Below are positions 7,308 to 17,550 of a stretch of DNA of 35,615 nt, one piece after another. This DNA comes from Campylobacteraceae bacterium (lineage in GTDB: Bacteria > Campylobacterota > Campylobacteria > Campylobacterales > Campylobacteraceae), in contig JAAYPR010000008.1 of NCBI GenBank assembly GCA_012519705.1, forward strand, positions 1 to 35,615, given 5' to 3'. Positions within the stretch are counted from its first letter, which is position 1; every line of letters starts with the position of its first letter. A model generated the notes under the pieces. That model saw only the letters and a list, made by a program, of their open reading frames with translations. It ran no database searches and was not told the origin of the DNA. A program made the translations under genes and the position numbers.

Positions 7308-10094
7308 ATGAATAGAAGAGATTTTATTAAAAGTGCCGCAGCAACGGCAGCTTGTAGTAGCGTTGGTATCACGCTTCCAACTTCAGTTATGGCTGAAGGC
7401 AGGGAGGCTGAGAAATCATGGCGTTGGGATAAGTCAGTATGCCGCTTTTGTGGGACTGGATGCGGTATCATGGTTGCAACCAAAGATGGCAAAATCGTTG
7501 CTGTCAAAGGTGACCCTGAAGCTCCGGTAAACCGTGGTTTAAACTGCATCAAAGGTTACTTTAACGCTAAGATTATGTATGGTGCTGATAGAATCACATC
7601 TCCACTTCTTAGACAAAACGAAAAAGGTGAGTTTGACAAAAACGGTAAATTCGCTCCAGTTAGCTGGGAGAGAGCCTTTGACGTTATGGAAGAGCAGTTT
7701 AAAAAAGCTTACAATGAACTTGGTCCTACGGGAATTGGCGTTTTTGGCTCAGGTCAGTACACTATACAGGAAGGTTACGTTGCATCTAAGCTTATAAAAG
7801 GTGGCTTTAGAAGTAACAACCTAGATCCAAACGCAAGACACTGCATGGCAAGTGCGGTTGTTGCGTTTATGCAAACATTTGGAATTGACGAGCCAAGTGG
7901 CTGTTTTGATGACATTGAACTAACTGATACCATTGTTTGCTGGGGAGCAAATATGGCTGAAATGCACCCTATTCTTTGGGCAAGGGTAAGTGATAGAAAG
8001 ATAAGCGACCCAGAAAAAGTAAAAGTTGTAAACCTAAGTACATTCTCAAGTAGAACTTCAAATATCGCTGATATTGAGATAATTTTCACACCTCAAACAG
8101 ACTTAGCTATTTGGAACTACATCGCAAGAGAGCTACTTTACAACTACCCTGAACTAGTTGATAAAGAGTTTGTTGAGAAATACTGCACCTTTGCAACTGG
8201 ACCTGCTGACATCGGATACGGCTTAAGAAATGATATAAATCACCCTAAATACAGACCAACTGAACTTGATACTGCTGCTAAGCAAAAGAGTAAAGTTGTA
8301 AGTGAAGCTGAGGGAGTAAGCTTATCATATCTTGGCTATAAAGCAGGCGATACAATGGAGATGAAAAATACAGGCGGTGCTGCTGGTAAACACTGGTCGA
8401 TTACTTTTGATGAGTTTAAAAAAGCAGTTGAGCCTTATACGCTTGATTACGTTGCAAATTTAGCAAAAGGTGATGAAAACGAAGATATAGAAGAGTTTAA
8501 AGCAAAACTAAAAGCTTTAGCTGACTTATATATAGAAAAAGAGAGAAAAGTAGTAAGCTTTTGGACTATGGGCTTTAACCAACACGGACGTGGAACGTGG
8601 GTGAATGAGCAAAGCTATATGGTTCACTTCCTTCTTGGCAAACAAGCAAAACCAGGAAATGGGGCATTTTCTCTAACAGGACAGCCAAGTGCGTGTGGAA
8701 CTGCAAGAGAGGTTGGAACTTTCTCACACAGACTTCCATCAGACATGGTTGTAGCTAACCCAAAACACAGAGAGATAACTGAGAAAATTTGGAACCTGCC
8801 AGCTGGAACTATCAACCCTAAAAACGGCTCTCACTTCGTTCAGATAATGAGAGATATAGAAGATGGAAAGATTAAATTTGCTTGGGTTCAAGTAAACAAC
8901 CCATGGCACAACACCGCAAACGCTAACCACTGGATAAAAGCGGCTCGTGAGATGGAGAACTTCATCGTAGTAAGCGACCCATATCCTGGAATTTCAGCAA
9001 AAGTTGCAGACCTTATCCTTCCAACAGCTATGATTTATGAAAAATGGGGCTCTTATGGAAACGCTGAGAGAAGAACTCAGCACTGGAGACAGCAAGTTCT
9101 GCCTGTTGGCGAAGCGATGAGTGATACATGGCAGATGCTAGAGTTTTCAAAACGCTTTAAGTTAAGCGAAGTTTGGGGTGAGAAAAAAATCGATGACAAA
9201 CTTACCTTACCAAACGTTTTAGACGCTGCTAAAGAGATGGGATACAAAGAAGATGACACTTTATTTGACATTCTTTTTGCTACAGATGAGGCAAAAACAT
9301 TCTCACCTGATGATGCTATCATGGAAGACTATGACAACACTGAAGTGTTTGGTGATGAGAGAAAAGTAGTTGGAAGTGATGGAAAAGAGTTTAACGGATA
9401 TGGCTTTTTTGTTCAAAAATCTCTTTGGGAAGAGTACAGAAAATTTGGTCTAGGTCACGGACATGACTTAGCTGACTTTGACACTTACCACAGAGTTAGA
9501 GGTTTAAGATGGCCAGTTGTTGATGGCAAAGAGACTCAGTGGAGATTTAACACAAAGTACGACCCATACGCAAAAATAGCAGCACCAGATGCTGAGTTTG
9601 CATTCTACGGAAACGCAAATGCTAAACTTGACAAAGGTGATTTAAAAGGCGTAACTGGGGAAGAGAAAGTTGATATCCACAACAGAGGTAAAATTTTCTT
9701 TAGACCTTATATGGACCCAGTTGAGATGCCAAGCGAGGAATATCCACTTTGGTTATGTACAGGAAGGGTTCTAGAGCACTGGCATAGCGGAACTATGACT
9801 ATGAGAGTACCTGAACTTTACCGTGCTGTTCCAGAAGCGTTTTGCTATATGAACGAAATAGATGCTGATAAACTTGGGCTAATCCAAGGAGAACAAGTTT
9901 GGATAGAAAGTAGACGTGGAAAAGTAAAGGCTAAAGTTGACTTAAGAGGTAGAAACAAGCCACCTGTTGGACTAGTATATGTTCCGTGGTTTGATGAGAA
10001 CGTATTTATAAACAAAGTTTGTTTAGATGCTACCTGTCCACTCTCAAACGAAACAGACTATAAAAAATGTGCTGTAAAAATTTATAAGGCTTAA
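7308..10094 (+). CDS. napA: Periplasmic nitrate reductase catalytic subunit NapA
   Basis: This 928-residue protein reduces nitrate to nitrite in the periplasm. It has a twin-arginine signal peptide ([15 protein letters not shown]). A [4Fe-4S] motif begins CRFCGTGC near residue 45 and is completed by a downstream Cys in GLNCIKG. The Cys in ARHCMAS (about residue 178) is the predicted molybdenum ligand of the bis-MGD cofactor. Length matches Campylobacter NapA. The ATG at 7308 follows a strong AAGGAGG site. It leads the tight napAGHBFLD operon; electrons would come through NapG/NapH and NapB rather than NapC, which is absent. Confidence 0.98.
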   Translation: MNRRDFIKSAAATAACSSVGITLPTSVMAEGREAEKSWRWDKSVCRFCGTGCGIMVATKDGKIVAVKGDPEAPVNRGLNCIKGYFNAKIMYGADRITSPLLRQNEKGEFDKNGKFAPVSWERAFDVMEEQFKKAYNELGPTGIGVFGSGQYTIQEGYVASKLIKGGFRSNNLDPNARHCMASAVVAFMQTFGIDEPSGCFDDIELTDTIVCWGANMAEMHPILWARVSDRKISDPEKVKVVNLSTFSSRTSNIADIEIIFTPQTDLAIWNYIARELLYNYPELVDKEFVEKYCTFATGPADIGYGLRNDINHPKYRPTELDTAAKQKSKVVSEAEGVSLSYLGYKAGDTMEMKNTGGAAGKHWSITFDEFKKAVEPYTLDYVANLAKGDENEDIEEFKAKLKALADLYIEKERKVVSFWTMGFNQHGRGTWVNEQSYMVHFLLGKQAKPGNGAFSLTGQPSACGTAREVGTFSHRLPSDMVVANPKHREITEKIWNLPAGTINPKNGSHFVQIMRDIEDGKIKFAWVQVNNPWHNTANANHWIKAAREMENFIVVSDPYPGISAKVADLILPTAMIYEKWGSYGNAERRTQHWRQQVLPVGEAMSDTWQMLEFSKRFKLSEVWGEKKIDDKLTLPNVLDAAKEMGYKEDDTLFDILFATDEAKTFSPDDAIMEDYDNTEVFGDERKVVGSDGKEFNGYGFFVQKSLWEEYRKFGLGHGHDLADFDTYHRVRGLRWPVVDGKETQWRFNTKYDPYAKIAAPDAEFAFYGNANAKLDKGDLKGVTGEEKVDIHNRGKIFFRPYMDPVEMPSEEYPLWLCTGRVLEHWHSGTMTMRVPELYRAVPEAFCYMNEIDADKLGLIQGEQVWIESRRGKVKAKVDLRGRNKPPVGLVYVPWFDENVFINKVCLDATCPLSNETDYKKCAVKIYKA

Positions 10095-10095
10095 A

Positions 10096-10839
10096 ATGAC
10101 AAGGCGTGAAATTTTAAAAAGTAGTTTTAAGGTTTTTTGTATCGCAGCAGCTGGTGGGTTTGTATGGAGCATACCTACTAGCTCACAGGCTAGAGTTTTT
10201 CTAAGACCACCTGGAGCGTGCGATGAGTTTTTATCAAAGTGTATTAAATGTTCACTTTGTGTAAATGCCTGTCCATACGATACGCTTAAAATTACAAAAC
10301 TAAGTGATAAGACAACTATCTCCACGCCTTATTTTGAGCCAAGAAGTGTGCCTTGCTATATGTGCGATGATATCCCATGTGTAGCGGTTTGTCCAACTGG
10401 AGCTTTAGATAAAAATCTAGTAAGCAAAGATGATAAGCTTGAACCAAAGATGATAAAAATGGGCGTTGCCGTTGTTGATATGGATAGCTGTGTAGCTTAT
10501 GCAGGACTTAGATGCGATGCTTGCTACAGAGCCTGTCCTTTGCTTGATGAGGCACTCTATCTAAAATATGAGAGAAACGAGAGAACGAAAAAACACGCAC
10601 TTTTACTACCTATTGTAAATAGCGATATCTGCACAGGATGTGGGAAATGCGAAAGAGCTTGTATAACTAAAAAAGCTGCGATTACCGTCATCCCAAGGGA
10701 GCTTGTTTTAGGAGAGGCTGGAGATACTTACATAAAAGGCTGGGTTGAGGGAGCTGATGAGAAGCTAGAAGACGTGGATACTAGCATAAATTTAGATTCT
10801 ACAAAAGTACTTGATTACTTAAATACGGGAGAGTTTTAG
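10096..10839 (+). CDS. napG: NapG, periplasmic ferredoxin-type quinol oxidase subunit
   Basis: This 247-residue protein has a twin-arginine signal (MTRREILKSSFKVF) and four cysteine clusters for [4Fe-4S] centres: CIKCSLCVNACP, CYMCDDIPCVAVCP, the CVAYAGLRCDACYRACP type, and CTGCGKCERAC. In the family it works with membrane-bound NapH to pass electrons from the quinol pool to NapB/NapA. It starts one base after the napA stop and abuts napH, so it is co-transcribed and probably translationally coupled. Confidence 0.95.
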   Translation: MTRREILKSSFKVFCIAAAGGFVWSIPTSSQARVFLRPPGACDEFLSKCIKCSLCVNACPYDTLKITKLSDKTTISTPYFEPRSVPCYMCDDIPCVAVCPTGALDKNLVSKDDKLEPKMIKMGVAVVDMDSCVAYAGLRCDACYRACPLLDEALYLKYERNERTKKHALLLPIVNSDICTGCGKCERACITKKAAITVIPRELVLGEAGDTYIKGWVEGADEKLEDVDTSINLDSTKVLDYLNTGEF

Positions 10840-11625
10840 ATGAGAGTTAATATTTTAAGAAGAGTGACGCAAATTCTTATCTTAGTTCTATTTATCTTAG
10901 GAAATTTAAAACTAAGTGGGATTTTAGTTGGGAATTTAAGCTCATCTAGGGTTTTTGGAACCATTCCTTTAAGTGACCCTTTTGCTGTGCTTCAAATTTA
11001 CCTAGCAAATTTAAGCATCGGAACGACTGCGATTTTAGGAGCGACTATAGTTTTAGTTTTTTACTCTCTTATCGCACCAAGAGCTTTTTGTGGATTTGTC
11101 TGTCCTGTAAATTTAGTTACAGACTTTGCCTATTTTATAAGACAAAAATTTGGCTTTAGCAAAGATAGAAAGGTTCTAACTCTACCTAAAAACTTTAGGT
11201 ACTATTTTCTAGCTTTGAGCCTAATTTTAAGCTTTATTATAGGCGTTCCAGCTTTTGAAAACATAAGCCATGTTGGAGTTGTTCAAAGAGGGATAATCTT
11301 CCTAAACTCCAGCGTTTTAGGCGTGATCTTTGCAATCTTTGTGTTTGATCTTTTTATAATGGAAAGAGGAGTTTGCTCGCATATCTGTCCTTTAGGGGCA
11401 TTTTATGCCCTTACTAGCAAATACTCATTTATTAGAATAAAACACGACGCTAGCAAGTGTAATAAATGCATGGATTGTAAAACAATTTGCCCTGAAAAGC
11501 AAGTTTTAAACTTAGTTGGAAAAACAAGCGGGTATATAAATAGTGAGTGTATAAGTTGTGGTAGATGCGTAGATGTCTGCCATAATAAAGCTTTTAGCTT
11601 TGAGATTAGAAAGGGAAAATTATGA
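10840..11625 (+). CDS. napH: NapH, membrane quinol dehydrogenase component
   Basis: This 261-residue inner-membrane iron-sulfur protein has four or five predicted helices. The two cytoplasmic CX3CP motifs of the NapH family are visible (CGFVCPVN and CSHICPLG), followed by two C-terminal [4Fe-4S] motifs (CNKCMDCKTICP and CISCGRCVDVC). It is thought to oxidise quinol and hand electrons to NapG. It starts directly after the napG stop and overlaps napB by four bases (ATGA). Confidence 0.95.
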   Translation: MRVNILRRVTQILILVLFILGNLKLSGILVGNLSSSRVFGTIPLSDPFAVLQIYLANLSIGTTAILGATIVLVFYSLIAPRAFCGFVCPVNLVTDFAYFIRQKFGFSKDRKVLTLPKNFRYYFLALSLILSFIIGVPAFENISHVGVVQRGIIFLNSSVLGVIFAIFVFDLFIMERGVCSHICPLGAFYALTSKYSFIRIKHDASKCNKCMDCKTICPEKQVLNLVGKTSGYINSECISCGRCVDVCHNKAFSFEIRKGKL

Positions 11626-12137
11626 TAAAAAGATTACTACTACTTAGTATTAGTGCCGCTACTTTGCTAATGGCAGCAGACGTAATAGATGATAGCGAGC
11701 TAAGTTTTAGAGAAGATATTACAGATGAACTAAAGCTAGAACTTGCTGATATTGACTACTCAGCAAGTGCACCAGGAGAATCAACTAGGTTTGATAGATC
11801 ATTTGAAAACGCTCCGCCGATGATTCCACATGATTTAGAAGGTCTACTTCCGATAACTTTGGAGCTTAACATGTGTCTAACTTGCCACTTGCCTGAGTAC
11901 GCTGTTGATGTAAACTCAACCGCTCTTCCAGAGTCACACTTTGTGGACTTTAGAACTGGTAAAAAACATAGCTTTGATGATCTTCAGCCAGCTAGATACA
12001 ACTGTGACCAATGTCACGTTCCTCAAGCAAACGTTGATCCTTTAGTTCAAAACAAATTTGACGCTGCGTTTAGAGATGAAAACTCAAAACATAAGTCAAA
12101 CTTACTAGAAGTTATCAACCAAGGCATTAAGAAATAA
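11622..12137 (+). CDS. napB: NapB, diheme cytochrome c subunit
   Basis: This 171-residue periplasmic protein has a Sec signal peptide (about residues 1-19) and two heme-binding motifs, CLTCH and CDQCH. It is the small electron-transfer subunit that docks on NapA. The sequence also shows conserved NapB segments such as PPMIPHDLEGL and FDDLQPARYNCDQCH. Overlap with napH by ATGA suggests coupling. Confidence 0.96.
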   Translation: MIKRLLLLSISAATLLMAADVIDDSELSFREDITDELKLELADIDYSASAPGESTRFDRSFENAPPMIPHDLEGLLPITLELNMCLTCHLPEYAVDVNSTALPESHFVDFRTGKKHSFDDLQPARYNCDQCHVPQANVDPLVQNKFDAAFRDENSKHKSNLLEVINQGIKK

Positions 12138-12140
12138 GCT

Positions 12141-12617
12141 TTGAGTGTAGATAGTTCAAAAAGGGCTCTTTTTGTAAGAAAAAAAGAGCCTATTTATCCG
12201 CCCTATTTTAGTGGCAAATTTGAGTGTTTAGAGTGTGACTCAAAGCCTTGTATCGCAAGTTGTGAAAGAAGCTTACTTGAGTTTAGTGACGGAGTCATTA
12301 AATTTAGCCCAAATGAAAAGGGGTGTAATTTTTGCGACTCTTGTGCCGTAGCTTGCGAAGAAGTTGGCAAAAACACTCTAAACCTTAAATTTAACAAAGC
12401 CATAAATGCAAAAGCTTTGATAGACATAAACTCATGCCTTTCTTGGAATCAAACAATTTGCTATAATTGTGCTGATGTTTGCAACTTCAAAGCGATTGAT
12501 TTTTTTGGTATGTTTAAGCCCACTATTAACTCAAACTGCACTGGTTGTGGTGAGTGTATAGGGGTCTGTTTTGCAAACTCTATTAATTTAAAAGGTTTTA
12601 AAAAGGAGATAAATTGA
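12141..12617 (+). CDS. napF: NapF, cytoplasmic ferredoxin-type accessory protein
   Basis: This 158-residue protein has no signal peptide and several iron-sulfur cysteine clusters: CLECDSKPCIASC, CNFCDSCAVAC, CLSWNQTICYNCADVC and CTGCGECIGVC. NapF-family proteins act in the cytoplasm, interacting with NapA before export, probably in cofactor loading or maturation. The start is TTG at 12141, three bases after the napB stop; no better start lies nearby. Its stop overlaps the napL start. Confidence 0.88.
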   Translation: MSVDSSKRALFVRKKEPIYPPYFSGKFECLECDSKPCIASCERSLLEFSDGVIKFSPNEKGCNFCDSCAVACEEVGKNTLNLKFNKAINAKALIDINSCLSWNQTICYNCADVCNFKAIDFFGMFKPTINSNCTGCGECIGVCFANSINLKGFKKEIN

Positions 12618-13531
12618 GAGTTTTTTTACTACTAATTCTTGCTATAAATTTAGTTTTTTCAAGCGAACTTTTTCGCACCATAGAAACAAACTCAAATGTT
12701 ACTAGTATGGATATTCACGAGGGTCATCTCTACATCTCAACTGATGGCGGGGAAATTCAAGTTGTAAACTTAGAAAACTTTGAAAATGAGAAATTTATAA
12801 GCCTACCTGATACAACATGCTATTTTGGAGTTCAAAAAGCAAAAGTTTTTAACACTGATGAGTTAAACTCTAAAATCCTCATCCTAGCAAACGGAGACCT
12901 AGGCAAAAAGATGCTTCATGTTTATAAAGATGGAAATTTGGAGTCTATAGAGCTAAAAAACGAAAGCATTAAAAAAGCTAAATTTTTAGATGAAAAAACC
13001 ATAGTTCTAGCAAGTTTGAGTAATGAAATTTACTTCTACAGCCTAGATGAGAAAAAGATAACCTCATCTTATAAGTTCTCAACTTCAGCTCTTAGCGACT
13101 TTGAAATTTTGGGTGACAACATCATAGTTAGCTGTGAAGGTGGGCTTGTCTTTATTTATTCTATCAAAGAAAATAAAATCACAAAAACCATCAGCGTCCA
13201 TAAAGATAACATCTACGATATAGCAGTGGCAAATGATGGCACAATTATTAGTGGTTCAACTGATAGAAAAGCTGGGATTTATAAAGATGATAAGCTAAAT
13301 TTGGTTGAAGCTAAATTTTTAGTCTATGCAGTTGGCATCGATGAGAGTGGCAAAAGAGCTGCTTTTATGGCTGATGAACAAAGTAAAGTCATAGTTATAG
13401 ATACTGCCTCCTTAAATAAAGTCGCTGAGATAGAGACAAATCAAGGCATAATAAATGGAATAATCTTCTATAGCGACCTTATTATGACATCAGCATATGA
13501 GAAAAATATCAAAATTTGGAGAGTAAAATGA
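12614..13531 (+). CDS. napL: NapL, periplasmic WD40-like nap accessory protein
   Basis: This 305-residue protein has a signal peptide (MRVFLLLILAINLVFSS) followed by repeated beta-propeller-type blades, for example IYDIAVANDGTIISGSTDRKAG and IINGIIFYSDLIMTSAYEKN. NapL is found in epsilonproteobacterial nap operons and is needed for full nitrate reductase activity, but its mechanism is not known. The start is TTG at 12614, supported by AAGGAG about five bases upstream and a four-base overlap with napF. Confidence 0.88.
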   Translation: MRVFLLLILAINLVFSSELFRTIETNSNVTSMDIHEGHLYISTDGGEIQVVNLENFENEKFISLPDTTCYFGVQKAKVFNTDELNSKILILANGDLGKKMLHVYKDGNLESIELKNESIKKAKFLDEKTIVLASLSNEIYFYSLDEKKITSSYKFSTSALSDFEILGDNIIVSCEGGLVFIYSIKENKITKTISVHKDNIYDIAVANDGTIISGSTDRKAGIYKDDKLNLVEAKFLVYAVGIDESGKRAAFMADEQSKVIVIDTASLNKVAEIETNQGIINGIIFYSDLIMTSAYEKNIKIWRVK

Positions 13532-13860
13532 ACATTTCAAGCATAGTTGTATATCTCAAAGATATCAAATTTATAGATAGTGTAAAAGAAAAAATTTCAA
13601 GCCTTAAAGAGTGCGAAATCATAGCTGATAAAGATGAGAGTATCGTTGTAGTTGTAAGCTCTGATGACTTTAACTCCCAAATAGCAGTGTTTAAAACTAT
13701 AAAAGAGTTTGAGGGTGTGTTAGACGTGGCTATGATATATAACTACGACGAGCTTGAAGATGAGTACAAAGAGCTTGAAAATGCTCCTGCTGTAAGCCAG
13801 ATCCTAGATGATGAGTTTGATGCTAAAAATGTAAAATATAGCGGAACTCCTAGAGTATAG
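13528..13860 (+). CDS. napD: NapD, NapA signal-peptide chaperone
   Basis: This 110-residue cytoplasmic protein with the NapD fold begins MNISSIVVYLKD; the N-terminal region contains the family's typical SSIVVYL strand. NapD binds the twin-arginine signal of NapA and holds it back until the cofactor is inserted. I chose ATG at 13528 rather than an upstream TTG because it overlaps the napL stop by ATGA and follows GGAGAG. The acidic C-terminal tail (DDEFDAKNVKYSGTPRV) is longer than in many NapD proteins. Last gene of the nap operon. Confidence 0.92.
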   Translation: MNISSIVVYLKDIKFIDSVKEKISSLKECEIIADKDESIVVVVSSDDFNSQIAVFKTIKEFEGVLDVAMIYNYDELEDEYKELENAPAVSQILDDEFDAKNVKYSGTPRV

Positions 13861-13913
13861 TAACATTTTGGAAACATTTTCTGCTTTTCTAAAAAATAGG
13901 CTGAAATTTAGGG

Positions 13914-13919
13914 TATAAT
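13914..13919 (+). promoter_or_regulatory. Putative -10 box of ppk
   Basis: TATAAT lies 34 bases before the ppk start codon in the 92-base gap after napD, so ppk probably has its own promoter. Confidence 0.5.
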
Positions 13920-13952
13920 TATCCTTTAAAATACAGCAAAAAAGGTAGAATA

Positions 13953-16040
13953 ATGACAGAAAATAATAATATTTTTTTAAACAGAGAACTCTCTTGGCTT
14001 AGATTTAATACCCGCGTTTTAGCTCAGTGTAAAAAAGATATTCCACTTTTAGAAAAACTCAAATTTTTAGCGATTTACTGCACGAATTTAGATGAGTTTT
14101 ATATGATAAGAGTTGCTGGGCTAAAACAACTTTTCGCAGCTGGCGTAACAGTTAGCGGGAGCGATGAGATGACTCCGCTTGACCAACTTAGAGAGATAAG
14201 GGCTTATCTCCATAATGAAAAAAAAGATTTAGAGTTTTATCTAAAAGAAACTATCGCAAAGCTTGCTGATGAAGGGCTTTATATAAAAAACTATGATGAT
14301 TTAGACTTAGAGCTAAGAGACAAAGCAGATGAGTATTTCTTCTCAAATATCTTGCCTGTTATAGTTCCTATCGCGGTTGACTCAACCCGCCCTTACCCAC
14401 ACCTCAACAACCTAAGCTTCGCACTTGCTGTTAAGCTAAAAGATTTAAATGATGAAGAAAATATCAAATATGGCATGATAAGAATCCCGCGTGTTCTAAC
14501 TCGCTTTGTTCCAGTTAGTGAAAACACCTACGTTCCGATAGAAACTATCGTTCATAGACACGCAGAGGAAATTTTCCCTGGATATGGGCTTATAAGCTCA
14601 GCCCCTTTTAGAGTAACAAGAAATGCTGATATCATCATCGAAGAAGAGGAAGCTGATGACTTTATGCTTATCTTAGAACAAGGCTTAAAACTAAGAAGAA
14701 AAGGTGCTCTTGTTAGGCTTCAGATAGATGAGCACGCTGACCCTGACTTAGTGGAGTTTTTAAACACTCATATGAAAATTTTCTATAAAGATATCTACAC
14801 TTATGATATCCCACTAGCACTTGATGGACTTTGGGGAATCGCAGGAAATAAAGCATTTTCACACTTAGCATTTTCAAGTTATGCACCAAAAACTCTGCCT
14901 CCTTTTAATGAAAATGAGTCTATTTTTGATACTATGGATAAAGGCGATATCTTAGTTTATCACCCATTTGAGAGCTTTGGGCCAGTTGAGCAACTTATAA
15001 AAGAGGCTTCAAAAGACCCTAAAGTTGTATCTATTAGAATGACTTTGTATAGAGTTGAGAAAAACTCGCCAATAGTTGCTTCTTTAATCGATGCGGCAAA
15101 TGATGGTAAACAAGTAACTGTTATGGTTGAGCTAAAAGCAAGATTTGATGAAGAAAACAACCTTCACTGGGCAAAATCTTTAGAAAACGCAGGTGCTCAT
15201 GTGATTTATGGAATTCCTGGATTTAAAGTTCACGCAAAATCAACTCAAATCATTAGAAAAAGTGGAGACAAGCTAAAGTTTTACATGCAGTTTGGAACTG
15301 GAAACTACAACGGAAGTAGTTCTAAAATTTATACCGATATGAGCCTGTTTACCACGGATGAGAGCTTTGCAAAGGATACTACAAATTTTTTTCACATCCT
15401 TTCAGGGTATAACAAAAACAGACGTTTAAACACTCTTTCAATGTCTCCTATGCAGATAAAGGAAAGGCTTATAGAGATGATAAGAGTTGAAGAGAGCAAA
15501 AAAGAAGAAGGCTATATCATCGCTAAAATGAACGCTTTAGTTGACCCAGATATGATAAAAGCACTAACAAGAGCAAACGCAGCTGGGGTTAAAATAGACC
15601 TGATAGTTAGGGGAATTTGTTGTCTAAGACCTGGAATTCCTGGAGTTAGTGATAATATAAGAGTTATCTCTATCGTTGGTAAATACCTTGAGCACGCTAG
15701 GGTGTTTTACTTCAAACACTCAACGCCTGGGCTTTATATCTCAAGTGCTGACTGGATGCCAAGAAATTTAGAAAGACGTCTTGAGCTTATGACTCCGATT
15801 TATAACGAGAGCTTAAAAGCAAAAGCTTTAGATATCTTAAATGTCCAGATAAACGACACAGCACTTGCGTTTGAGCTTCAAAATGATGGTGAGTATAAAA
15901 AAGTTGAGCCAGCTGAGGGAACATCTGCGTTAAATAGTCAAGAGTTTTTGGAAGACTACTACAACAAACTTGATAAAAACATAAGAAAACATAGAGATAC
16001 GAGCAATATTTTAGTTAGTAAGCTTTTAAAAGAGAGTTAA
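13953..16040 (+). CDS. ppk: Polyphosphate kinase Ppk1
   Basis: This 695-residue enzyme makes long-chain polyphosphate from ATP. The N-terminal segment [16 protein letters not shown] is a Ppk1 hallmark. The two catalytic-site histidines of the family are in GFKVHAKS (about residue 425) and LEHARVFYF (about residue 580). The phospholipase D-like regions include [17 protein letters not shown] and [13 protein letters not shown]. Length and motifs indicate an intact enzyme. In Campylobacter, polyphosphate supports stress survival and virulence traits. It is separate from the nap operon and ends at a terminator-like hairpin. Confidence 0.97.
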   Translation: MTENNNIFLNRELSWLRFNTRVLAQCKKDIPLLEKLKFLAIYCTNLDEFYMIRVAGLKQLFAAGVTVSGSDEMTPLDQLREIRAYLHNEKKDLEFYLKETIAKLADEGLYIKNYDDLDLELRDKADEYFFSNILPVIVPIAVDSTRPYPHLNNLSFALAVKLKDLNDEENIKYGMIRIPRVLTRFVPVSENTYVPIETIVHRHAEEIFPGYGLISSAPFRVTRNADIIIEEEEADDFMLILEQGLKLRRKGALVRLQIDEHADPDLVEFLNTHMKIFYKDIYTYDIPLALDGLWGIAGNKAFSHLAFSSYAPKTLPPFNENESIFDTMDKGDILVYHPFESFGPVEQLIKEASKDPKVVSIRMTLYRVEKNSPIVASLIDAANDGKQVTVMVELKARFDEENNLHWAKSLENAGAHVIYGIPGFKVHAKSTQIIRKSGDKLKFYMQFGTGNYNGSSSKIYTDMSLFTTDESFAKDTTNFFHILSGYNKNRRLNTLSMSPMQIKERLIEMIRVEESKKEEGYIIAKMNALVDPDMIKALTRANAAGVKIDLIVRGICCLRPGIPGVSDNIRVISIVGKYLEHARVFYFKHSTPGLYISSADWMPRNLERRLELMTPIYNESLKAKALDILNVQINDTALAFELQNDGEYKKVEPAEGTSALNSQEFLEDYYNKLDKNIRKHRDTSNILVSKLLKES

Positions 16041-16042
16041 GA

Positions 16043-16071
16043 TTTATAGCCCCAAAAAAAGGGGCTATAAA
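16043..16071. terminator. Bidirectional terminator between ppk and the glycine-zipper gene
   Basis: A perfect 11-bp stem (16043-16053 with 16061-16071) encloses a loop of seven A (seven T on the minus strand). It sits between two convergent genes. There is no strong U-run after the stem in either direction, so efficiency is uncertain. Confidence 0.65.
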
Positions 16072-16072
16072 C

Positions 16073-16504
16073 TTAGTCTACGTTTATATTTATTCTAGGT
16101 TGTTTTTCTTTAGTGGTTTTTTTGTACTGTCTGCCCTCATAATATCCGATATTTTCATACCCCACAATCACATCTTCATAAGTAGTCACTTCTTTGTATG
16201 TGCAACCGCTATCTTTTTTCATATCGCCTTCGATCTTATTTCCTAAAACCCCACCAGCGATAGCACCGCCAACAGTTGCTAGCTTTCTACCACTTCCACC
16301 ACCAAACTGGTTTCCAACTATTCCGCCAACTACGGCACCGCCAACAGTTCCAATGATGTTTTGGTTATCACTTGGGCAGTCTTCAACCATCCTAGTTACG
16401 GGCTTGCTTTCATAAATCGGTCTATGCTCAACCACATCTATCGTTACACTTCTTGCAAAAACAGCAGTCGTTAAAGCAAGTGATACAAATAGTAATTTTT
16501 TCAT
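16073..16504 (-). CDS. Glycine-zipper 2TM-domain envelope protein
   Basis: This 143-residue exported protein has a signal peptide (about residues 1-17, ending VFARS). The central region (about 50-95) holds two GxxxG-rich zipper helices, for example IIGTVGGAVVGGIVGNQFGG and TVGGAIAGGVLGNKIEGD, as in the Rickettsia 17-kDa antigen/SlyB-type family. There is no lipobox cysteine, so it is not a classical lipoprotein. The C-terminal half is tyrosine- and lysine-rich (VTTYEDVIVGYENIGYYEG). Probably an envelope-integrity protein. It is convergent with ppk. Confidence 0.8.
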   Translation of the reverse strand: MKKLLFVSLALTTAVFARSVTIDVVEHRPIYESKPVTRMVEDCPSDNQNIIGTVGGAVVGGIVGNQFGGGSGRKLATVGGAIAGGVLGNKIEGDMKKDSGCTYKEVTTYEDVIVGYENIGYYEGRQYKKTTKEKQPRININVD

Positions 16505-16641
16505 AATTTTCTCCTTGTATGTAAGTTAAACTAAGATTATAGTTATAAATTTTAAACAAATAAAATTTAGAATGTCAAGTTTTTAGCATTAAAAACATGG
16601 AGACTGAATTTAACTTAGAAGGCTAATTTGAGAAATAAATT

Positions 16642-16665
16642 TAGGACTACACAAAAGCAGTCCTA
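16642..16665 (-). terminator. Terminator hairpin after the pseudopilin gene
   Basis: A 7-bp perfect stem TAGGACT/AGTCCTA has a 10-base loop and is followed on the minus strand by an A/T-rich tract. It lies 26 bases after the pseudopilin stop codon. Confidence 0.45.
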
Positions 16666-16690
16666 GAAGATATTTTTATTGACGTATGTT

Positions 16691-17374
16691 TTATAGCGAT
16701 GTTGGAAACTGCACCAGCTCTACATAGCCAGTTTCTTTATAAACTGTTATTATAGCTCTATTATTTACACCATCTCCATCTGACAATGTTATATTGCAGT
16801 CTTGAGTTAGCCTTCTATCCATATGGTCAGCTGAACCGCCTCCACCAATTGTTGAAACTTTTCTATATGGTCTACCTTTTTCATCAAAAGAGATTGATTG
16901 ATTTCCATTAGCATTGCAACCAGCACTAAAAGAAACACCAGTTATACCAAATTTTTTTCCTAAATTTAAACTATCAGTGACTCTTTGTGCATCGGCATCG
17001 CTTATACCATTCCAGCCGGCACTTAAAAATTTACTTGGATTCTGAGGGTCTTTAGCTACTTCATTTGCTGAGTTTAAATTCCCGCTTCGAGTAGTATCGC
17101 TATATACCTGATATTTCCAATTAGTATCGCCATTAACATTTGCTTGAGTAAATTCTATAGTCCACCTATCTTTATACCACCGGCTATCAGTATAACTAAA
17201 TTTATTATCAAGCATAGCAAGATGCTGAGTATATCTTATGTGCGAAACAACTTGATTTGCCGCTTCTAAAACTGCGTTTCTATCAGTTCTTGGAATAACC
17301 GCAGTTGCTAAAATCCCAACTACGACTATTATCAAAACAAGTTCTATCATAGTAAAAGCTTTTTTTATTTTCAT
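16691..17374 (-). CDS. Prepilin-like (type II pseudopilin) protein
   Basis: This 227-residue protein has a type IV prepilin/pseudopilin N-terminus: MKIKKAFTMIEL followed by a hydrophobic helix of about 20 residues. Cleavage is expected before the Phe, leaving FTMIE with the conserved Glu5; the residue before the cut is Ala rather than the usual Gly. The rest is a globular periplasmic domain with two widely spaced cysteines (GCNANG and QDCNIT) that could form a disulfide. In Campylobacter, such pseudopilins belong to the type II secretion-like DNA-uptake machinery. No other pilus or Cts gene adjoins it. A function in transformation is inferred. Confidence 0.75.
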   Translation of the reverse strand: MKIKKAFTMIELVLIIVVVGILATAVIPRTDRNAVLEAANQVVSHIRYTQHLAMLDNKFSYTDSRWYKDRWTIEFTQANVNGDTNWKYQVYSDTTRSGNLNSANEVAKDPQNPSKFLSAGWNGISDADAQRVTDSLNLGKKFGITGVSFSAGCNANGNQSISFDEKGRPYRKVSTIGGGGSADHMDRRLTQDCNITLSDGDGVNNRAIITVYKETGYVELVQFPTSL

Positions 17375-17457
17375 ATTAAACCCCCATTGGCATTTAAACT
17401 CTGATTATAACATATATAGTAAAATATGACACTTAAACAACTTAAATATTTCTAAAT

Positions 17458-17541
17458 TTAACCTCTAATGTAAGGATATCTACTAATAGGGTAATTTTTA
17501 ACTTCGTTCTTTTTCAATGGACTTTTTAAAATATTTCCCAT
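17458..17541 (-). CDS. Possible 27-residue small protein
   Basis: A short frame begins MGNILKSPLKK and ends ISRYPYIRG, starting 9 bases after the stop of the preceding minus-strand frame. The composition looks protein-like, but there is no clear ribosome site. It could equally be chance or a gene remnant. Confidence 0.25.
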   Translation of the reverse strand: MGNILKSPLKKNEVKNYPISRYPYIRG

Positions 17542-17550
17542 TTTACATTT

